DNA of 64,000 bases from an uncultured Latescibacterota bacterium (GCA_951812755.1 OX638329.1:5667563-5731562); one strand, 5' to 3'. Shown: positions 1 through 9,148, numbered from the stretch's first letter. Notes: a model not told the origin generated them from the sequence alone. Numbers and translations are program-made.

Positions 1-907
1 TAGCAATCCCCGAATCATCAACAATGGGATCGGGCGCGGCACCGTGCGACATATTCTCCGGCATAGGCGCTGTACCGGGCGCGGGCCAGAAAGTAATTTT
101 TTCAACGCAATTTTCAATACAAAAAGTCCCACGCGTACCCGCCACTTCAACGCTCCACCAGCCGCCCAGGCCAAAGGTAGCATCGCCGCGCTGGCTCAGC
201 AAATAACCCATCGCACCACTTTCAAAGCGCACGTGAATACTGTTGAGAGAAATCATAAGATCGCCCGCTTGCTTGCGAAAACTGGGGCGGTCAAAAAATG
301 CCTGCACATGGGTGATATTGCCGCAAAAATTTCGCATCACGCTAAAAGGATGCGTGAGAAAAGCCTTGACGTGAAAATAGGGATGCCCCCACGACTTAGG
401 CCCTTTGCCTGGTCTATAAGTCGCTTCGCCCCCTGCAAAACCCATCTTGTGAATACAGTAAATTTGTTCGCCCACTTTGCCTTCTGCGATATATTCCCGC
501 GCTTTGTCCGCAGGCTGAGAGAAATAATGGTTGAGATTGCATCCGAGGTATAGATTTTGTTCTGCTGCATAAGCAACCATATCGCGGGCTTCATCAATAT
601 CGTTGGACAGGGGTTTTTCACACAAAACGTGTCTGCCAGCGGCGAGAGCCTCCATCGTGGGTTCATAGTGCCAACTGCCATTCTCATTTCCCCCGGTCGT
701 AACATCGACAATATCCAGGTCCTCGTTCTCCAACATGTCTTTGAGGCTATAATAAGCTCTAACACCGTGTCTTTCCGCAGCCCTATCCGCGGACTCTTTG
801 ACAACATCGCATACCGCAACGAGATCTGCAAGGTCGTCTTCTGCATGACAACCCGCATGCCGGTTGCCAATACCACCCATACCAACAACACCAACTTTAA
901 GTGCCAT
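1..907 (-). CDS. Gfo/Idh/MocA-family NAD(P)-dependent oxidoreductase (C-terminus cut by window edge)
   Basis: The frame is open from an ATG at 905-907 to base 1 with no stop, so about 302 residues are seen and the C-terminus lies outside. The N-terminus has the Rossmann nucleotide-binding loop GVVGMGGIGNRH (about residues 5-16), and CEKPLSND near residue 97 is the family's EKP motif carrying the lysine near the active site. The second half fits the alpha/beta substrate domain. A GGAG ribosome binding site lies 8 bases before the ATG. Members oxidise or epimerise sugars, inositols and sugar acids; the substrate cannot be read from the sequence. Neighbouring ThDP and enolase-superfamily genes suggest sugar-acid catabolism (inference). 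Confidence 0.9.
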   Translation of the reverse strand, partial: MALKVGVVGMGGIGNRHAGCHAEDDLADLVAVCDVVKESADRAAERHGVRAYYSLKDMLENEDLDIVDVTTGGNENGSWHYEPTMEALAAGRHVLCEKPLSNDIDEARDMVAYAAEQNLYLGCNLNHYFSQPADKAREYIAEGKVGEQIYCIHKMGFAGGEATYRPGKGPKSWGHPYFHVKAFLTHPFSVMRNFCGNITHVQAFFDRPSFRKQAGDLMISLNSIHVRFESGAMGYLLSQRGDATFGLGGWWSVEVAGTRGTFCIENCVEKITFWPAPGTAPMPENMSHGAAPDPIVDDSGIA

Positions 908-1095
908 AAAACTATCTCCTATAAAGAGGTAAAGGGATTCACAGTAAAGCGCAATCGCGCACCGCGCGATCACAATCTCTATAGCTCGAACTCTTCGAGC
1001 ATTTCATCCAGTCCGGACAAACAGCGCAACCTCACCATAAATAACCGAAGAAGTGCCAATATGCAACTTAAACTTTCAAATTTACCCCATTGCCC
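908..1095. other. Intergenic stretch with an inverted repeat
   Basis: No convincing gene. It contains a 7-base inverted repeat, GCTCGAA (984-990) and TTCGAGC (994-1000), without a following T-run on either strand, so it is more likely an operator or structural element than an intrinsic terminator. A 20-codon minus-strand frame ends in a stop inside this repeat; I do not call it a gene. Confidence 0.3.
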
Positions 1096-2835
1096 TTATG
1101 CCGCACTCGCCTTGCTCCGAATCTCCGTGAGATGGAAAGGCGTTGCAGCCCGTCCGCCCTCGGGTAGCCCAAGGGGCAATTTCACATCCAGCAAAAAGGG
1201 GCGCTCCTCGCCCTCCACCACATCCAATCCCCGCGCAATAGCATCATCCAGATCCGATTCTTCATCGACCTGCATCCCCTCTACACCAAACCCTTCTGCA
1301 ATTTTCACCGGATCAATCCCGTCCAGAACTACCCCCGGATATTCTCCCGTCTCCTTCATCACACCACCCGCCCGCTCAAAATTAGTCGCCACAATACCAT
1401 AAGATCGATTATTTGGAATCACAAAAAGCACCGGGATCTGGTGGTGGGCAGCCGTCCAAAGCCCGGAATCGGCATAATACATCGACCCATCGCCCACCAG
1501 CCCAACCACAGGCTTGTGCGGCACCGCCAGTTTCAAGCCAATCGTCCCGCCAATCCCATAACCCTCCGATCCCCCAGCCGCCCGGATATAGGCATTGCGC
1601 CCTGCGCCATAAGCATCTCCTCGACTATCTATTGGCACGGCGTATTGCTCGACCATCATCAAACCACCCCCCAACCTCTCCAGCCCCCGATCGATTGCAT
1701 CCACCAGCACATAGGGTCTCACTTGCCCGGCCTCCTGCGCCACGCGCTTTGCCGCTGCTTTTCGCTTTGCGTGAAGTGAAGTAGCGTGCATCTCAGCGCG
1801 GGCGAGGCGCTCGGCAAAAGACACCTGAGGCGAAGCGCGTTCAAGACATTCAAGCGTCCTGAACTCATCTGCCAAAATTGCGAGATCCAATCCCGGAAGA
1901 TTCGTAAAATTCTCGACATCTGGCCCAATTCCAATCAGGCGTTGCGCACCCGACAACACATTAAAATCCTGGGGTTTCCCGCGACCATTGTGGCGCGCGC
2001 CAATACACACAATCAGATCGGGCGACACCTCGGCAATAGCCTCTGCGATCCGCCCACAGTGAAGCCTGTGGCTTTGCGGAGTCCTGCGCATCTCGGTCCA
2101 CGTACCTGCAATCGGACATCCATACTGCTCTGCCAACGCCACAACTCGCGCCTCTGCCCCACTCTTCCAAATACCATCCCCAACATAAAACAGCGGACGC
2201 TGGGCATCGGACAGCGCGCGAATAACGGCTTCGACATCCTCATCTGCCGGATAACCCGCCCTTACGGACTGAATCTCTCCCTCAATAATATCTGTAGTCA
2301 CCATATCATTTCCGAGCAACCGATCGTAAACAGCGAGGTGAACCGGACCGACCGGCGGTGTTTTGGCAACGCGCAGCGCGCGCTCAATCGCCTGCGGTAA
2401 GCCATCCGGTTCAATCACCGTCCAACTCGCCTTGGTAAAAGGCTTCGCAATCGAAGTTGGTCCCACATCATGCGTCAAATCCAGCCCCACCCGGTCTCCA
2501 TAACTCCCCGTATCCCCCGCAAACGTGAGCACCACCACAGGCAGGCTACCACTCCAGACATTGATCAATTGCCCCAAACACTGCGCCAACCCGGCACCCA
2601 GGTGGACAACCATCACAGCCGGATCGAGATTTCCCTGCGTATATCCCCCCGCCATCGCGGCCACACTACCCTCGTGAAGCCCCAAAATGCCGTGAACATT
2701 GGGATTGACGTGAAGCGCGTCAAAAAAGAGAGCCTCCCGAGAGCCAGAGTTGTTAAACACATACTGCACACCCAGCGCGGCGAGCTGCTCAACGATAATT
2801 TCGGATGGGGTTGCGGTAATAGATCTCTTTTTCAT
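1096..2835 (-). CDS. ThDP-dependent enzyme (acetolactate synthase / benzoylformate decarboxylase family)
   Basis: A 579-residue protein of typical length for the family. The N-terminal PYR domain holds the catalytic glutamate in LGLHEGSVAAMAGGY (E55). The central domain follows, and the C-terminal PP domain carries the ThDP/Mg motif that starts at GDGSMYYADSG (about residue 448) and ends with PNN. These enzymes decarboxylate 2-oxo acids and may carboligate the product; no FAD-type acetolactate synthase partner is nearby, so a catabolic decarboxylase or lyase role is likelier than branched-chain amino acid synthesis (inference). A strong GGAGG site precedes the ATG. It reads toward the oxidoreductase at 907 and could be co-transcribed with it across 188 bases. 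Confidence 0.88.
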   Translation of the reverse strand: MKKRSITATPSEIIVEQLAALGVQYVFNNSGSREALFFDALHVNPNVHGILGLHEGSVAAMAGGYTQGNLDPAVMVVHLGAGLAQCLGQLINVWSGSLPVVVLTFAGDTGSYGDRVGLDLTHDVGPTSIAKPFTKASWTVIEPDGLPQAIERALRVAKTPPVGPVHLAVYDRLLGNDMVTTDIIEGEIQSVRAGYPADEDVEAVIRALSDAQRPLFYVGDGIWKSGAEARVVALAEQYGCPIAGTWTEMRRTPQSHRLHCGRIAEAIAEVSPDLIVCIGARHNGRGKPQDFNVLSGAQRLIGIGPDVENFTNLPGLDLAILADEFRTLECLERASPQVSFAERLARAEMHATSLHAKRKAAAKRVAQEAGQVRPYVLVDAIDRGLERLGGGLMMVEQYAVPIDSRGDAYGAGRNAYIRAAGGSEGYGIGGTIGLKLAVPHKPVVGLVGDGSMYYADSGLWTAAHHQIPVLFVIPNNRSYGIVATNFERAGGVMKETGEYPGVVLDGIDPVKIAEGFGVEGMQVDEESDLDDAIARGLDVVEGEERPFLLDVKLPLGLPEGGRAATPFHLTEIRSKASAA

Positions 2836-3137
2836 AACCCCTCACCTCCTTGGCAGTTTGTCCTGAAAAAAATCCATTGTGAAGTATGATAACCCGTCGT
2901 CCAGAACAGCACAAGCAATACCAGAACAGGTGAGATTTCCATTGTCGCATTCGGGATGCACTTTATATTGCTGCGATAAAACTAACGAATAGACGAATAG
3001 ACGAACCCCGCTCAACCACCCACTGGATTACTTCGTCATGCTTCGCGTGGCGGCTTAAATCATGCCGCAATGACGATAGTTGGGGACTGATTGCTGGCTG
3101 TTGATTCGTTGATTCGTGTTTTCCACAGGAGACCACA
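2836..3137. other. Divergent intergenic region (302 bases)
   Basis: This spacer separates the divergent ThDP gene (minus) and enolase-superfamily gene (plus), so it should hold both promoters, though I see no clear -35/-10 pair. It contains short direct repeats (cgaatagacgaatagacgaa near 2985; gattcgttgattcgt near 3103) and a REP-like hairpin at 3041-3075, described separately. Confidence 0.5.
3041..3075. repeat. REP-like palindromic element, diverged copy
   Basis: A stem GCGGC (3050-3054) / GCCGC (3064-3068) is followed by AATGACG. The arrangement GCGGCT..A..ATGCCGC.ATGACG matches the better conserved copies at 29946-29998 and 63941-63977, so this is a diverged member of an interspersed palindromic repeat family. 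Confidence 0.5.
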
Positions 3138-4220
3138 ATGAAAATCACAGATATCAAAATGACAGTCGTAAAACAACGCCTGGAAAAACCATTCTGGAAC
3201 TCGATTGTCACCACGCGCTCCAAGTCCCGCGCCAGATTGGAGATATATACAAACGAAGGCTTGATAGGCATGACCATGTGTTCGGGATCTGTGCGGACAA
3301 AACTGAACACATTAAAAGAAAAATTGATTGGCGAAGACCCCCTGCGAATCGCGTATTTATGGGAAAAATTATTCATGGGCGGCACGCGCAAACCCATAGC
3401 CAAAGGCGAATACATCAACGCAATCAGCGCAGCCGACAACGCCCTCTGGGACTTAAAAGGCAAAGCACTCAATCAACCCGTGTGGAAATTGCTCGGCGGC
3501 GTACAAAACAAACTGTGGGCCTATGCCGCGGGTGGATATTACGAAGAAGGCAAGGGAATACCAGAACTCTGCGAAGAAATGACAACATATCTGCGCCAGG
3601 GATTTCAAGCGGTGAAAATGAAAGTGGGATGGCCGGGCATCACATTGAAAGAAGACGCCGAACGGGTACACGCTGTTCGCAAAGCCATAGGCGACGACAT
3701 CGCCCTGATGATCGACGCGAACAATGCCTGGGACGCGCATACCGCGATTCGATTTGGACGCCTGATCGAACCCTATGACCCCTACTGGTACGAAGAACCC
3801 GTGCGCCCGGATGATCTCGAAGGCTCGGCACTGGTTGCCCAGGCACTGGATTATCCAGTTGCCAGTGGAGAAAACGAAGCCACGCGCTGGGGATTTCGCG
3901 ACCTGATCGAACGCGGCGGTGTACGCATCGTCCAGGCCGACCCAAACAACTGCGGCGGCATCAGCGAATGGATGAAAATTGCGGCCATGGCCAGCGCCCA
4001 TCACCTGCAAATGGCCCCGCATGGACAGGGTGCTCTGGGTTGCGTCTTAGTCGCCGCAGTAGATAATGGACTGGTAGTGGAAAATTACCTGCGAAACTTC
4101 AGCACAGATATGGTAGGCGATTTAGAATTTCGGGATGGACATGTCATTATGGACGACGCGCCTGGCCTCGGCATCAAATGGAATGAAGACCTGATAGAAA
4201 GATATGGAGAAAAGTATTAG
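3138..4220 (+). CDS. Mandelate racemase / muconate lactonising enzyme family protein
   Basis: A 360-residue enolase-superfamily protein. It has the N-terminal capping domain and then a TIM barrel with the KxK-type base VKMKVG (about residues 158-163), metal ligands Asp in MIDANNAW (~192), Glu in YEEPV (~218) and Glu in SGENEA (~245), and a C-terminal catalytic His in APHGQG (~295). The K/H pair is the mandelate-racemase subgroup pattern. Such enzymes abstract the proton next to a carboxylate and then racemise or dehydrate sugar acids. AGGAG lies 6-7 bases before the ATG. It is alone on the plus strand here, converging with the isomerase gene 7 bases away. The substrate is unknown. Confidence 0.9.
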   Translation: MKITDIKMTVVKQRLEKPFWNSIVTTRSKSRARLEIYTNEGLIGMTMCSGSVRTKLNTLKEKLIGEDPLRIAYLWEKLFMGGTRKPIAKGEYINAISAADNALWDLKGKALNQPVWKLLGGVQNKLWAYAAGGYYEEGKGIPELCEEMTTYLRQGFQAVKMKVGWPGITLKEDAERVHAVRKAIGDDIALMIDANNAWDAHTAIRFGRLIEPYDPYWYEEPVRPDDLEGSALVAQALDYPVASGENEATRWGFRDLIERGGVRIVQADPNNCGGISEWMKIAAMASAHHLQMAPHGQGALGCVLVAAVDNGLVVENYLRNFSTDMVGDLEFRDGHVIMDDAPGLGIKWNEDLIERYGEKY

Positions 4221-4227
4221 GGGACAT

Positions 4228-5031
4228 TCAATCTGCAATCACCTCTCGCAGGTGGGCAACCGACAGTCGGATCACCTCCGTATCGTCGCACGCATTCAAA
4301 TCCTTGCCTTCAAAGACCACCGAGACAGCCCCATTGAAGTTCACATCCTTCAGGATCTGAATAATCCGCGGATAATCCAGCCACGCCTCTTCTCCCGTAT
4401 CAATCTTGTAAAACTTGGCCCGGACATGAGCCGTATATGGCGCTGTCTGTTCCATAAACGCATAGATATCCACCTCCGGATCCGGCATCCCCTGGTTCCG
4501 CGCGGGCGATCCGACCCACTGTCCAGTATCCATAATAAGCGTAAAATTTTCCCGATCTGTCTGTTCCAGAATCCGCAGCACATCTTCCCCTGTAGAAGGA
4601 TGATTCTGTAGCCCTACGGCGATCCCCTTCTCTGCGGCATAATCGGCCGCATCCTGAAAACAGCGAATTTCCCGCCTCTGCGCTTCGGCATCTTTCAGCG
4701 GGGCTCCGCAAAACAGCCGGATCATGGGCGCACCTATAAACGCCGCCGTATCCACATCTGCTCTCGCCTGGACCAGTTTCTCTGCCAGTTCCGCATCGGA
4801 CCCCACAAAATGCCCACCCGAAGCCAGATACCCGATTGACAGCCCGTACCTGAGGCACTGCATCTTCACCTCGAGCAAGTACGCCGGCTGCTTCGACCGG
4901 AATCCGCGCCCGCTGTGGAAATCGATCACATCCAGCTTCAATTGATGCGCCAGTTGGATATAGCTTTCCACACTCTCCAAACGGGGCGGATCATCCTTCC
5001 CGAACATTGAAGCATACACTCCCACTTTCAT
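4228..5031 (-). CDS. Sugar phosphate isomerase/epimerase-like TIM-barrel protein (AP-endonuclease 2 fold)
   Basis: A 267-residue protein of the xylose-isomerase-like superfamily. It starts MKVGVYASMFG and has VGLQNHPSTGED, LIMDTGQW and VVFEGKD at the ends of barrel strands. In most members these positions read ENH, DxxH and E and bind a divalent metal. Here the first Glu and the His after Asp are both Gln, so metal binding may be altered (inference). Family members interconvert ketoses or open inositol derivatives. The gene follows the M19 gene by 15 bases on the same strand, and the racemase-like gene lies upstream of both; all three probably form one operon (7170 to 4228). Confidence 0.82.
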   Translation of the reverse strand: MKVGVYASMFGKDDPPRLESVESYIQLAHQLKLDVIDFHSGRGFRSKQPAYLLEVKMQCLRYGLSIGYLASGGHFVGSDAELAEKLVQARADVDTAAFIGAPMIRLFCGAPLKDAEAQRREIRCFQDAADYAAEKGIAVGLQNHPSTGEDVLRILEQTDRENFTLIMDTGQWVGSPARNQGMPDPEVDIYAFMEQTAPYTAHVRAKFYKIDTGEEAWLDYPRIIQILKDVNFNGAVSVVFEGKDLNACDDTEVIRLSVAHLREVIAD

Positions 5032-5046
5032 ACCGTGACCCCTACT

Positions 5047-6054
5047 TTAAACATTCCACACTCTCTCGAACAAATTCATCCAATTTCCACCCAACAGCCT
5101 GGTAATATCCTCGGCGCTGTACCCGCGATTGACAAGTGCCTCAGCCAGATTGGGAAACTCCGCCGGGCTGTCAATCCCCTTCGGTTGAAAACTCAGTTCG
5201 GTATATGGCACTGAGCCATCGGCAAAAGTCGAGGGAAACTTCGTGCCCTGCTGCGAACCGATATAATGCCAGAACTCGAGCGGTTGATCGTGCGTGGAAT
5301 CGGTCCCAATAGCCACATGATCAATACCGACCCGCTCCACCATATCGTCGATAGCATCGACAAAATCCTCGACAGTCGAATCGAATCCCCTGGGGAGAAA
5401 ATTGGCGAATGACGTGGCACCCACAACGCCCCCCTTCTCCGCGAGAAGCTTGAGCGCATCTTCTTCCTTATTGCGGGGATGACCGCAAAAACTGCGCGCA
5501 TTGGCATGGGTAATTGCGACCGGCTGCTCGGACATCTCAATGGCGTCCATCGTCGTTTTCGGACCGACATGTGACAAATCGATAACAATACCGAGCCGGT
5601 TCATTTCGCGCACCGCATCCACGCCGAAATTGCTCAGACCACCATCGGTTCGCTCCCAGCAGCCGCTACCCAGCAAATTGGTCTCGTGATAGGTCAGTTG
5701 AATCACGCGCACGCCGAGGGCGAGAAACAGCCCCAGGCGATCCAGCTCGTTTTCTATGGGCGAGGCATTCTGAAAACTGAGGATAATCCCGGTTTTGCCC
5801 TGCTCTTTGGCGGTATAAATATCGGCCGTCTCTTTCACCTGCAAGATATCATTGCGCTCGCGAAAGCGCCGCATCCACGCCGATAGATGCGCCATCGTCT
5901 GCACAAAATTTTCCCACGTAGCCACCGTGGCATTGATAGCGGTAATATTGCCGGTTCGCAAACGCCTGAACACCGCATCGCTCTCCCAGTTGCTAATACT
6001 CAGGCCATCTATCACAATCGCCTCGTCGTAGATCTTCCTCGCTTCCGTACTCAT
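5047..6054 (-). CDS. Membrane-dipeptidase-like protein (peptidase family M19), with altered metal site
   Basis: A 335-residue TIM-barrel protein. It keeps several M19 signatures: LGVRVIQLTYHETNLLGSG, VIDLSHVG (second-shell and metal His), ITHANARSFCGHPRN (metal His plus Arg region) and VAIGTDSTHD (metal Asp). The N-terminal HxD pair seen in renal dipeptidase is replaced (VIDGLSISNWES), and the bridging Glu of the EGG motif reads FQN. The binuclear zinc centre is therefore unlikely to be intact. The gene sits between a dehydratase-like and an isomerase-like gene, which suggests a small-molecule role rather than peptide hydrolysis (inference). GGAGG lies 9 bases before the ATG. Confidence 0.85.
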   Translation of the reverse strand: MSTEARKIYDEAIVIDGLSISNWESDAVFRRLRTGNITAINATVATWENFVQTMAHLSAWMRRFRERNDILQVKETADIYTAKEQGKTGIILSFQNASPIENELDRLGLFLALGVRVIQLTYHETNLLGSGCWERTDGGLSNFGVDAVREMNRLGIVIDLSHVGPKTTMDAIEMSEQPVAITHANARSFCGHPRNKEEDALKLLAEKGGVVGATSFANFLPRGFDSTVEDFVDAIDDMVERVGIDHVAIGTDSTHDQPLEFWHYIGSQQGTKFPSTFADGSVPYTELSFQPKGIDSPAEFPNLAEALVNRGYSAEDITRLLGGNWMNLFERVWNV

Positions 6055-6069
6055 CAGCCTGTTCCTCCA

Positions 6070-7170
6070 TCAATAATCCGACACCGCCCCATCCCGGAGC
6101 CTCGCATTCGGCCACGCGAATGGACGCGCTGGGGCCTGACCCACTTCGATAGCGCGCGCTTCGTTGACTTCAACGCCCAGCCCGGGTCCCTCGGGCAACG
6201 ACACATAACCTTCGTCATCCATTTCCCAGGTCTTAATCGCCACATCTTCGGGAAGCACACCCTCATAGCCCTCGTGAATCAAAAACATCGGCACCGACGC
6301 CGCCACATGCAAGCTCGCCGTCAAACCCAGATGGGACATCGTGCAATGCGGTGCAATGGGAACGAAATGCGCTTCGGCGAGTGCGGCCACCTTCTTCATC
6401 TGAGTAATCCCCCCACCGTGACCGCAATCCGGCTGAAGCACATCAATCACCTGCGCTTCCAAAATCTCCCGCACCTCCCATATCGTGCGATCCCGCTCTC
6501 CCGTTGCAAGAGGCACCGGCACCATCTCGCGAACCTTCTTCATATTCTCTATATTCCCCGGCACCCACGCCTCTTCCAAAAACAGCAAATCATCGGACTT
6601 CAAATAGCCCGCAAACTGTCTGACCAGAGGCGGCGGCAAACAGCTATGTGCATCAAACATCACGGCACCGTCGTGCCCCACCTTCTCCCTCGCATCTTTA
6701 ATCTTCTGAACAATAGCCTCAATCTCGGCAGGCGTACCCGCGAAATACTGGGCACCACCCGGCCCGGTCTTGATCGCCTTTGGACTTGGATACATCCATA
6801 TCTTATCCCGACACGGACCTCCCAACAGGCGATACACCGGAACCCCGTGCAGCTTCCCACAGATATCCCACAGCGCCATATCAATCGCGGAAATCGTGTG
6901 AACCATCAAACCGCCGTTGCGGATATTTCGGTGTGCGCGGAACATCCTCTGCCAGAGGTGTTCCGTGCGCGTGGGATTCTCTCCAATAATCAACTCGGAA
7001 AGCGACTCTGCAAGCGCGCAGGTCACCTTTGTGTCCATATTATTGATCTCACCCCAACCAGTAATCCCGGCATTCGTCTCGATCTTGACATATCCCTTCA
7101 CGCCAATCGGTATCGCAGTCAACCCCGTAACGCGAATACGCGATGCTCTGTCTTCGTGATCATTGCTCAT
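6070..7170 (-). CDS. Enolase-superfamily sugar-acid dehydratase-like protein (galactonate/mannonate dehydratase type)
   Basis: I place the start at the ATG 7168-7170 (MSNDHEDRASRIRV), which has GGGAGG 5 bases upstream; the frame is open 20 codons further but without a better site. The 366-residue protein has metal ligands Asp in MFDAHS (~172), Glu in LFLEEAW (~198) and Glu in TGERDR (~222), plus the C-terminal APHC histidine (~273). A KxK base is not evident before the Asp strand, unlike the enzyme at 3138. Family members dehydrate aldonates such as galactonate or mannonate to 2-keto-3-deoxy acids. It is probably the first gene of the 7170-4228 operon. Confidence 0.88.
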   Translation of the reverse strand: MSNDHEDRASRIRVTGLTAIPIGVKGYVKIETNAGITGWGEINNMDTKVTCALAESLSELIIGENPTRTEHLWQRMFRAHRNIRNGGLMVHTISAIDMALWDICGKLHGVPVYRLLGGPCRDKIWMYPSPKAIKTGPGGAQYFAGTPAEIEAIVQKIKDAREKVGHDGAVMFDAHSCLPPPLVRQFAGYLKSDDLLFLEEAWVPGNIENMKKVREMVPVPLATGERDRTIWEVREILEAQVIDVLQPDCGHGGGITQMKKVAALAEAHFVPIAPHCTMSHLGLTASLHVAASVPMFLIHEGYEGVLPEDVAIKTWEMDDEGYVSLPEGPGLGVEVNEARAIEVGQAPARPFAWPNARLRDGAVSDY

Positions 7171-7330
7171 ACAGTCCTCCCGCGGATAGAAGTGTAACGC
7201 GCATACTGGTCGAACAGCTTGACCAAACAAAGTGTAATTTAGCGTTTGAAAAAAATTATGGTATCTTTATTTTACTATCCCAACGACACATGAGCAGAAA
7301 GCATCAAACTTTACCCCGAGAAACAGTAAA
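7171..7330. promoter_or_regulatory. Divergent promoter region
   Basis: An AT-rich gap between the divergent dehydratase-like gene (minus) and the 605-residue gene (plus). Both need a promoter here. The tract around 7243-7275 (TTGAAA followed by TACTAT-like sequence) is suggestive but its spacing is not ideal, so I give no exact boxes. Confidence 0.3.
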
Positions 7331-9148
7331 ATGACCTGTGCAACACTCGCTGCAAAGACGCGCCAACAACCACCCGCCTGGGCCGTGCGCCAGCGCCAAC
7401 TAATAGCGATAATGGACCGCGCTGCCCACCCTTTTGTCAAGCACAGCACCCGCCCGGACGGCACCCTGATCCAGCGCACAGTGTGGACGAGCATGGACGG
7501 CACGGACAACGGATATGAAGCCTTCCTCTCCTTCCCTCTCTTCTACCTGCTGGGCGGCGGCGAGCACATCCACCGGATCGCCCGCAAAGAGTGGGACGCC
7601 ATCACCTATCAATACGCCAACTACGGCACGGTGGAGCGGGAATTCGTCACAGGCTTCGACTGGTTCCACCACTCCGAGAGCTATACCTATATCTACTATT
7701 TGGCCATGGCCGATCCCGAGAACCACATCGATCGCGCCCTGCGCTACGCCGCCATGTACACCGGCGAGGATCCGCTGGCACCCAACTGGGATGCCCGGCA
7801 CTGCATGATCCGCTCGCCCCTCAACGGCAGCAAAGGACCGCGCTTTGTAACCACCCAGACCGATTGGGACTACCACCGCCCCATTCTCTCCGAATATCTG
7901 GCTCCGTATGAAGACATAGAGGGCGCTGACAGTTCTGACCCGCTCTTCAAGGTCGATTGGACCGACGACCGGGTCTTCGCCCGGGTGCTCGACCAGATCA
8001 ACCAGCGCATGACCCGCGGCGACGTACCCCTCAACCTGAGCGCCACCAGCCTGATTACCAACGCGTACCTCTACACGGGCGAAGACAAGTATCGGCAATG
8101 GGTACTGGATTATTTGCAAGCCTGGGAGGCGCGCTGCGCCACCAATGATGGCATCATGCCCGACAATATCGGTCCCAACGGCATCATCGGCGAATTGATG
8201 GACGGCAAGTGGTGGGGCGGGTACTACGGCTGGCGCTGGCCGCACGGAGCGCGCAATATCGTCGAGCCAGCCCTCGTGGCCGGCAGTTGCGCCCTGCTCA
8301 TGACCGGCGACACATCGCATCTGGACCTGGCCCGCTCACAGCTCGATATGCTCTGGAAAAACCGGCGTGAGGAAAACGGCCAACTCCTGGTGCCGGCACG
8401 GCACGGTGACCGCGGCTGGTTCGACTTCCGTCCGCCCGATCCCCATTTTTACATCCATCTGTATTACCTGAGCCAGAGCGCCGAGGATCTGGCCCGCCTC
8501 GACGAAATCTTCCCGGGGCGCGAGGGCTTTGTGGGTCTGCCACCCGACTGGGGCGCGGCCAAGGCCGGTATCTGCCCCCCAAAAGCCTGGTTCGCCTTTA
8601 CCAAAGGCAAAAATCCCGACTACCCCGACCAGGTCTTCGACTCGACCTATTCCAGCATCTGCCGCAGCCTGGAGCGTTTGGAAAGCGATGACAGCGACCC
8701 GGAAACGCGCGAATGCTACCACTTCCAGAAACTCAATCCAGTGCTGCCGGAAGCCCTCATTCAAATGGCCATGGGCACGCCTGCGGCCATGTACAACGGC
8801 GGCATGCTACAGGCCCACTTGCGCTATTTCGACCCGCAACGCCACCGCCCGGGACTACCCGAACACGTCGCGGCTCTGGTTGACCGGGTCAGCGCCGACC
8901 AGGTCAGTGTATCGCTGGTAAATACCGATCCGGTAGAAAGCCGAGCTGTACTGCTCCAGGCCGGTTCCTTTGGCGAACACTGCTTTACCCGAGCACGCCT
9001 CGAAACCCGTGAGAGCGATGACCAATCCGTCGAGATAAACGGCAAACATCTTCAGGTACATCTGGGTCCAGGTGCTCAGGCACGCCTGCACATTGGACTG
9101 AAGCGCTTTGCCTTCCAGCCCTCCTATGTCCTTCCACCTTTTAAGTGA
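7331..9148 (+). CDS. Uncharacterised 605-residue protein, probably an alpha-barrel carbohydrate-active enzyme
   Basis: I do not recognise a named family. The protein has no signal peptide and is rich in Trp, Tyr, His and acidic residues, with repeated helix-like blocks. Examples are DWFHHSESYTYIYYLAMADPEN (~residues 115-135, cited in part), KWWGGYYGWRWPHG (~295) and RGWFDFRPPDPHFYIHLYY (~360). Aromatic clusters with many conserved-looking acids resemble (alpha/alpha)6-barrel hydrolases and lyases, but this is a resemblance only. The last ~80 residues look beta-rich. It is followed 29 bases later by the transglutaminase-like gene and is probably co-transcribed with it. Codon use is more GC-rich than the operon to its left. 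Confidence 0.6.
   Translation: MTCATLAAKTRQQPPAWAVRQRQLIAIMDRAAHPFVKHSTRPDGTLIQRTVWTSMDGTDNGYEAFLSFPLFYLLGGGEHIHRIARKEWDAITYQYANYGTVEREFVTGFDWFHHSESYTYIYYLAMADPENHIDRALRYAAMYTGEDPLAPNWDARHCMIRSPLNGSKGPRFVTTQTDWDYHRPILSEYLAPYEDIEGADSSDPLFKVDWTDDRVFARVLDQINQRMTRGDVPLNLSATSLITNAYLYTGEDKYRQWVLDYLQAWEARCATNDGIMPDNIGPNGIIGELMDGKWWGGYYGWRWPHGARNIVEPALVAGSCALLMTGDTSHLDLARSQLDMLWKNRREENGQLLVPARHGDRGWFDFRPPDPHFYIHLYYLSQSAEDLARLDEIFPGREGFVGLPPDWGAAKAGICPPKAWFAFTKGKNPDYPDQVFDSTYSSICRSLERLESDDSDPETRECYHFQKLNPVLPEALIQMAMGTPAAMYNGGMLQAHLRYFDPQRHRPGLPEHVAALVDRVSADQVSVSLVNTDPVESRAVLLQAGSFGEHCFTRARLETRESDDQSVEINGKHLQVHLGPGAQARLHIGLKRFAFQPSYVLPPFK

Noticed and set aside
44-553. Plus-strand frame opposite the oxidoreductase gene
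   Set aside because: It lies antisense to a well-supported Gfo/Idh/MocA gene and has no family motif or ribosome site.
981-1000. Intrinsic terminator between the ThDP and oxidoreductase genes
   Set aside because: There is an inverted repeat but no T-run on either strand.
5887-7197. Plus-strand 436-codon frame
   Set aside because: It is antisense to the enolase-superfamily and M19 genes, its protein is His/Arg/Pro-rich without any motif, and it crosses both genes.
7400-8320. Minus-strand frame of 306 codons opposite the 605-residue gene
   Set aside because: Gly/Val-rich translation typical of antisense GC-rich codons; the plus strand has the aromatic-rich protein and a better start.
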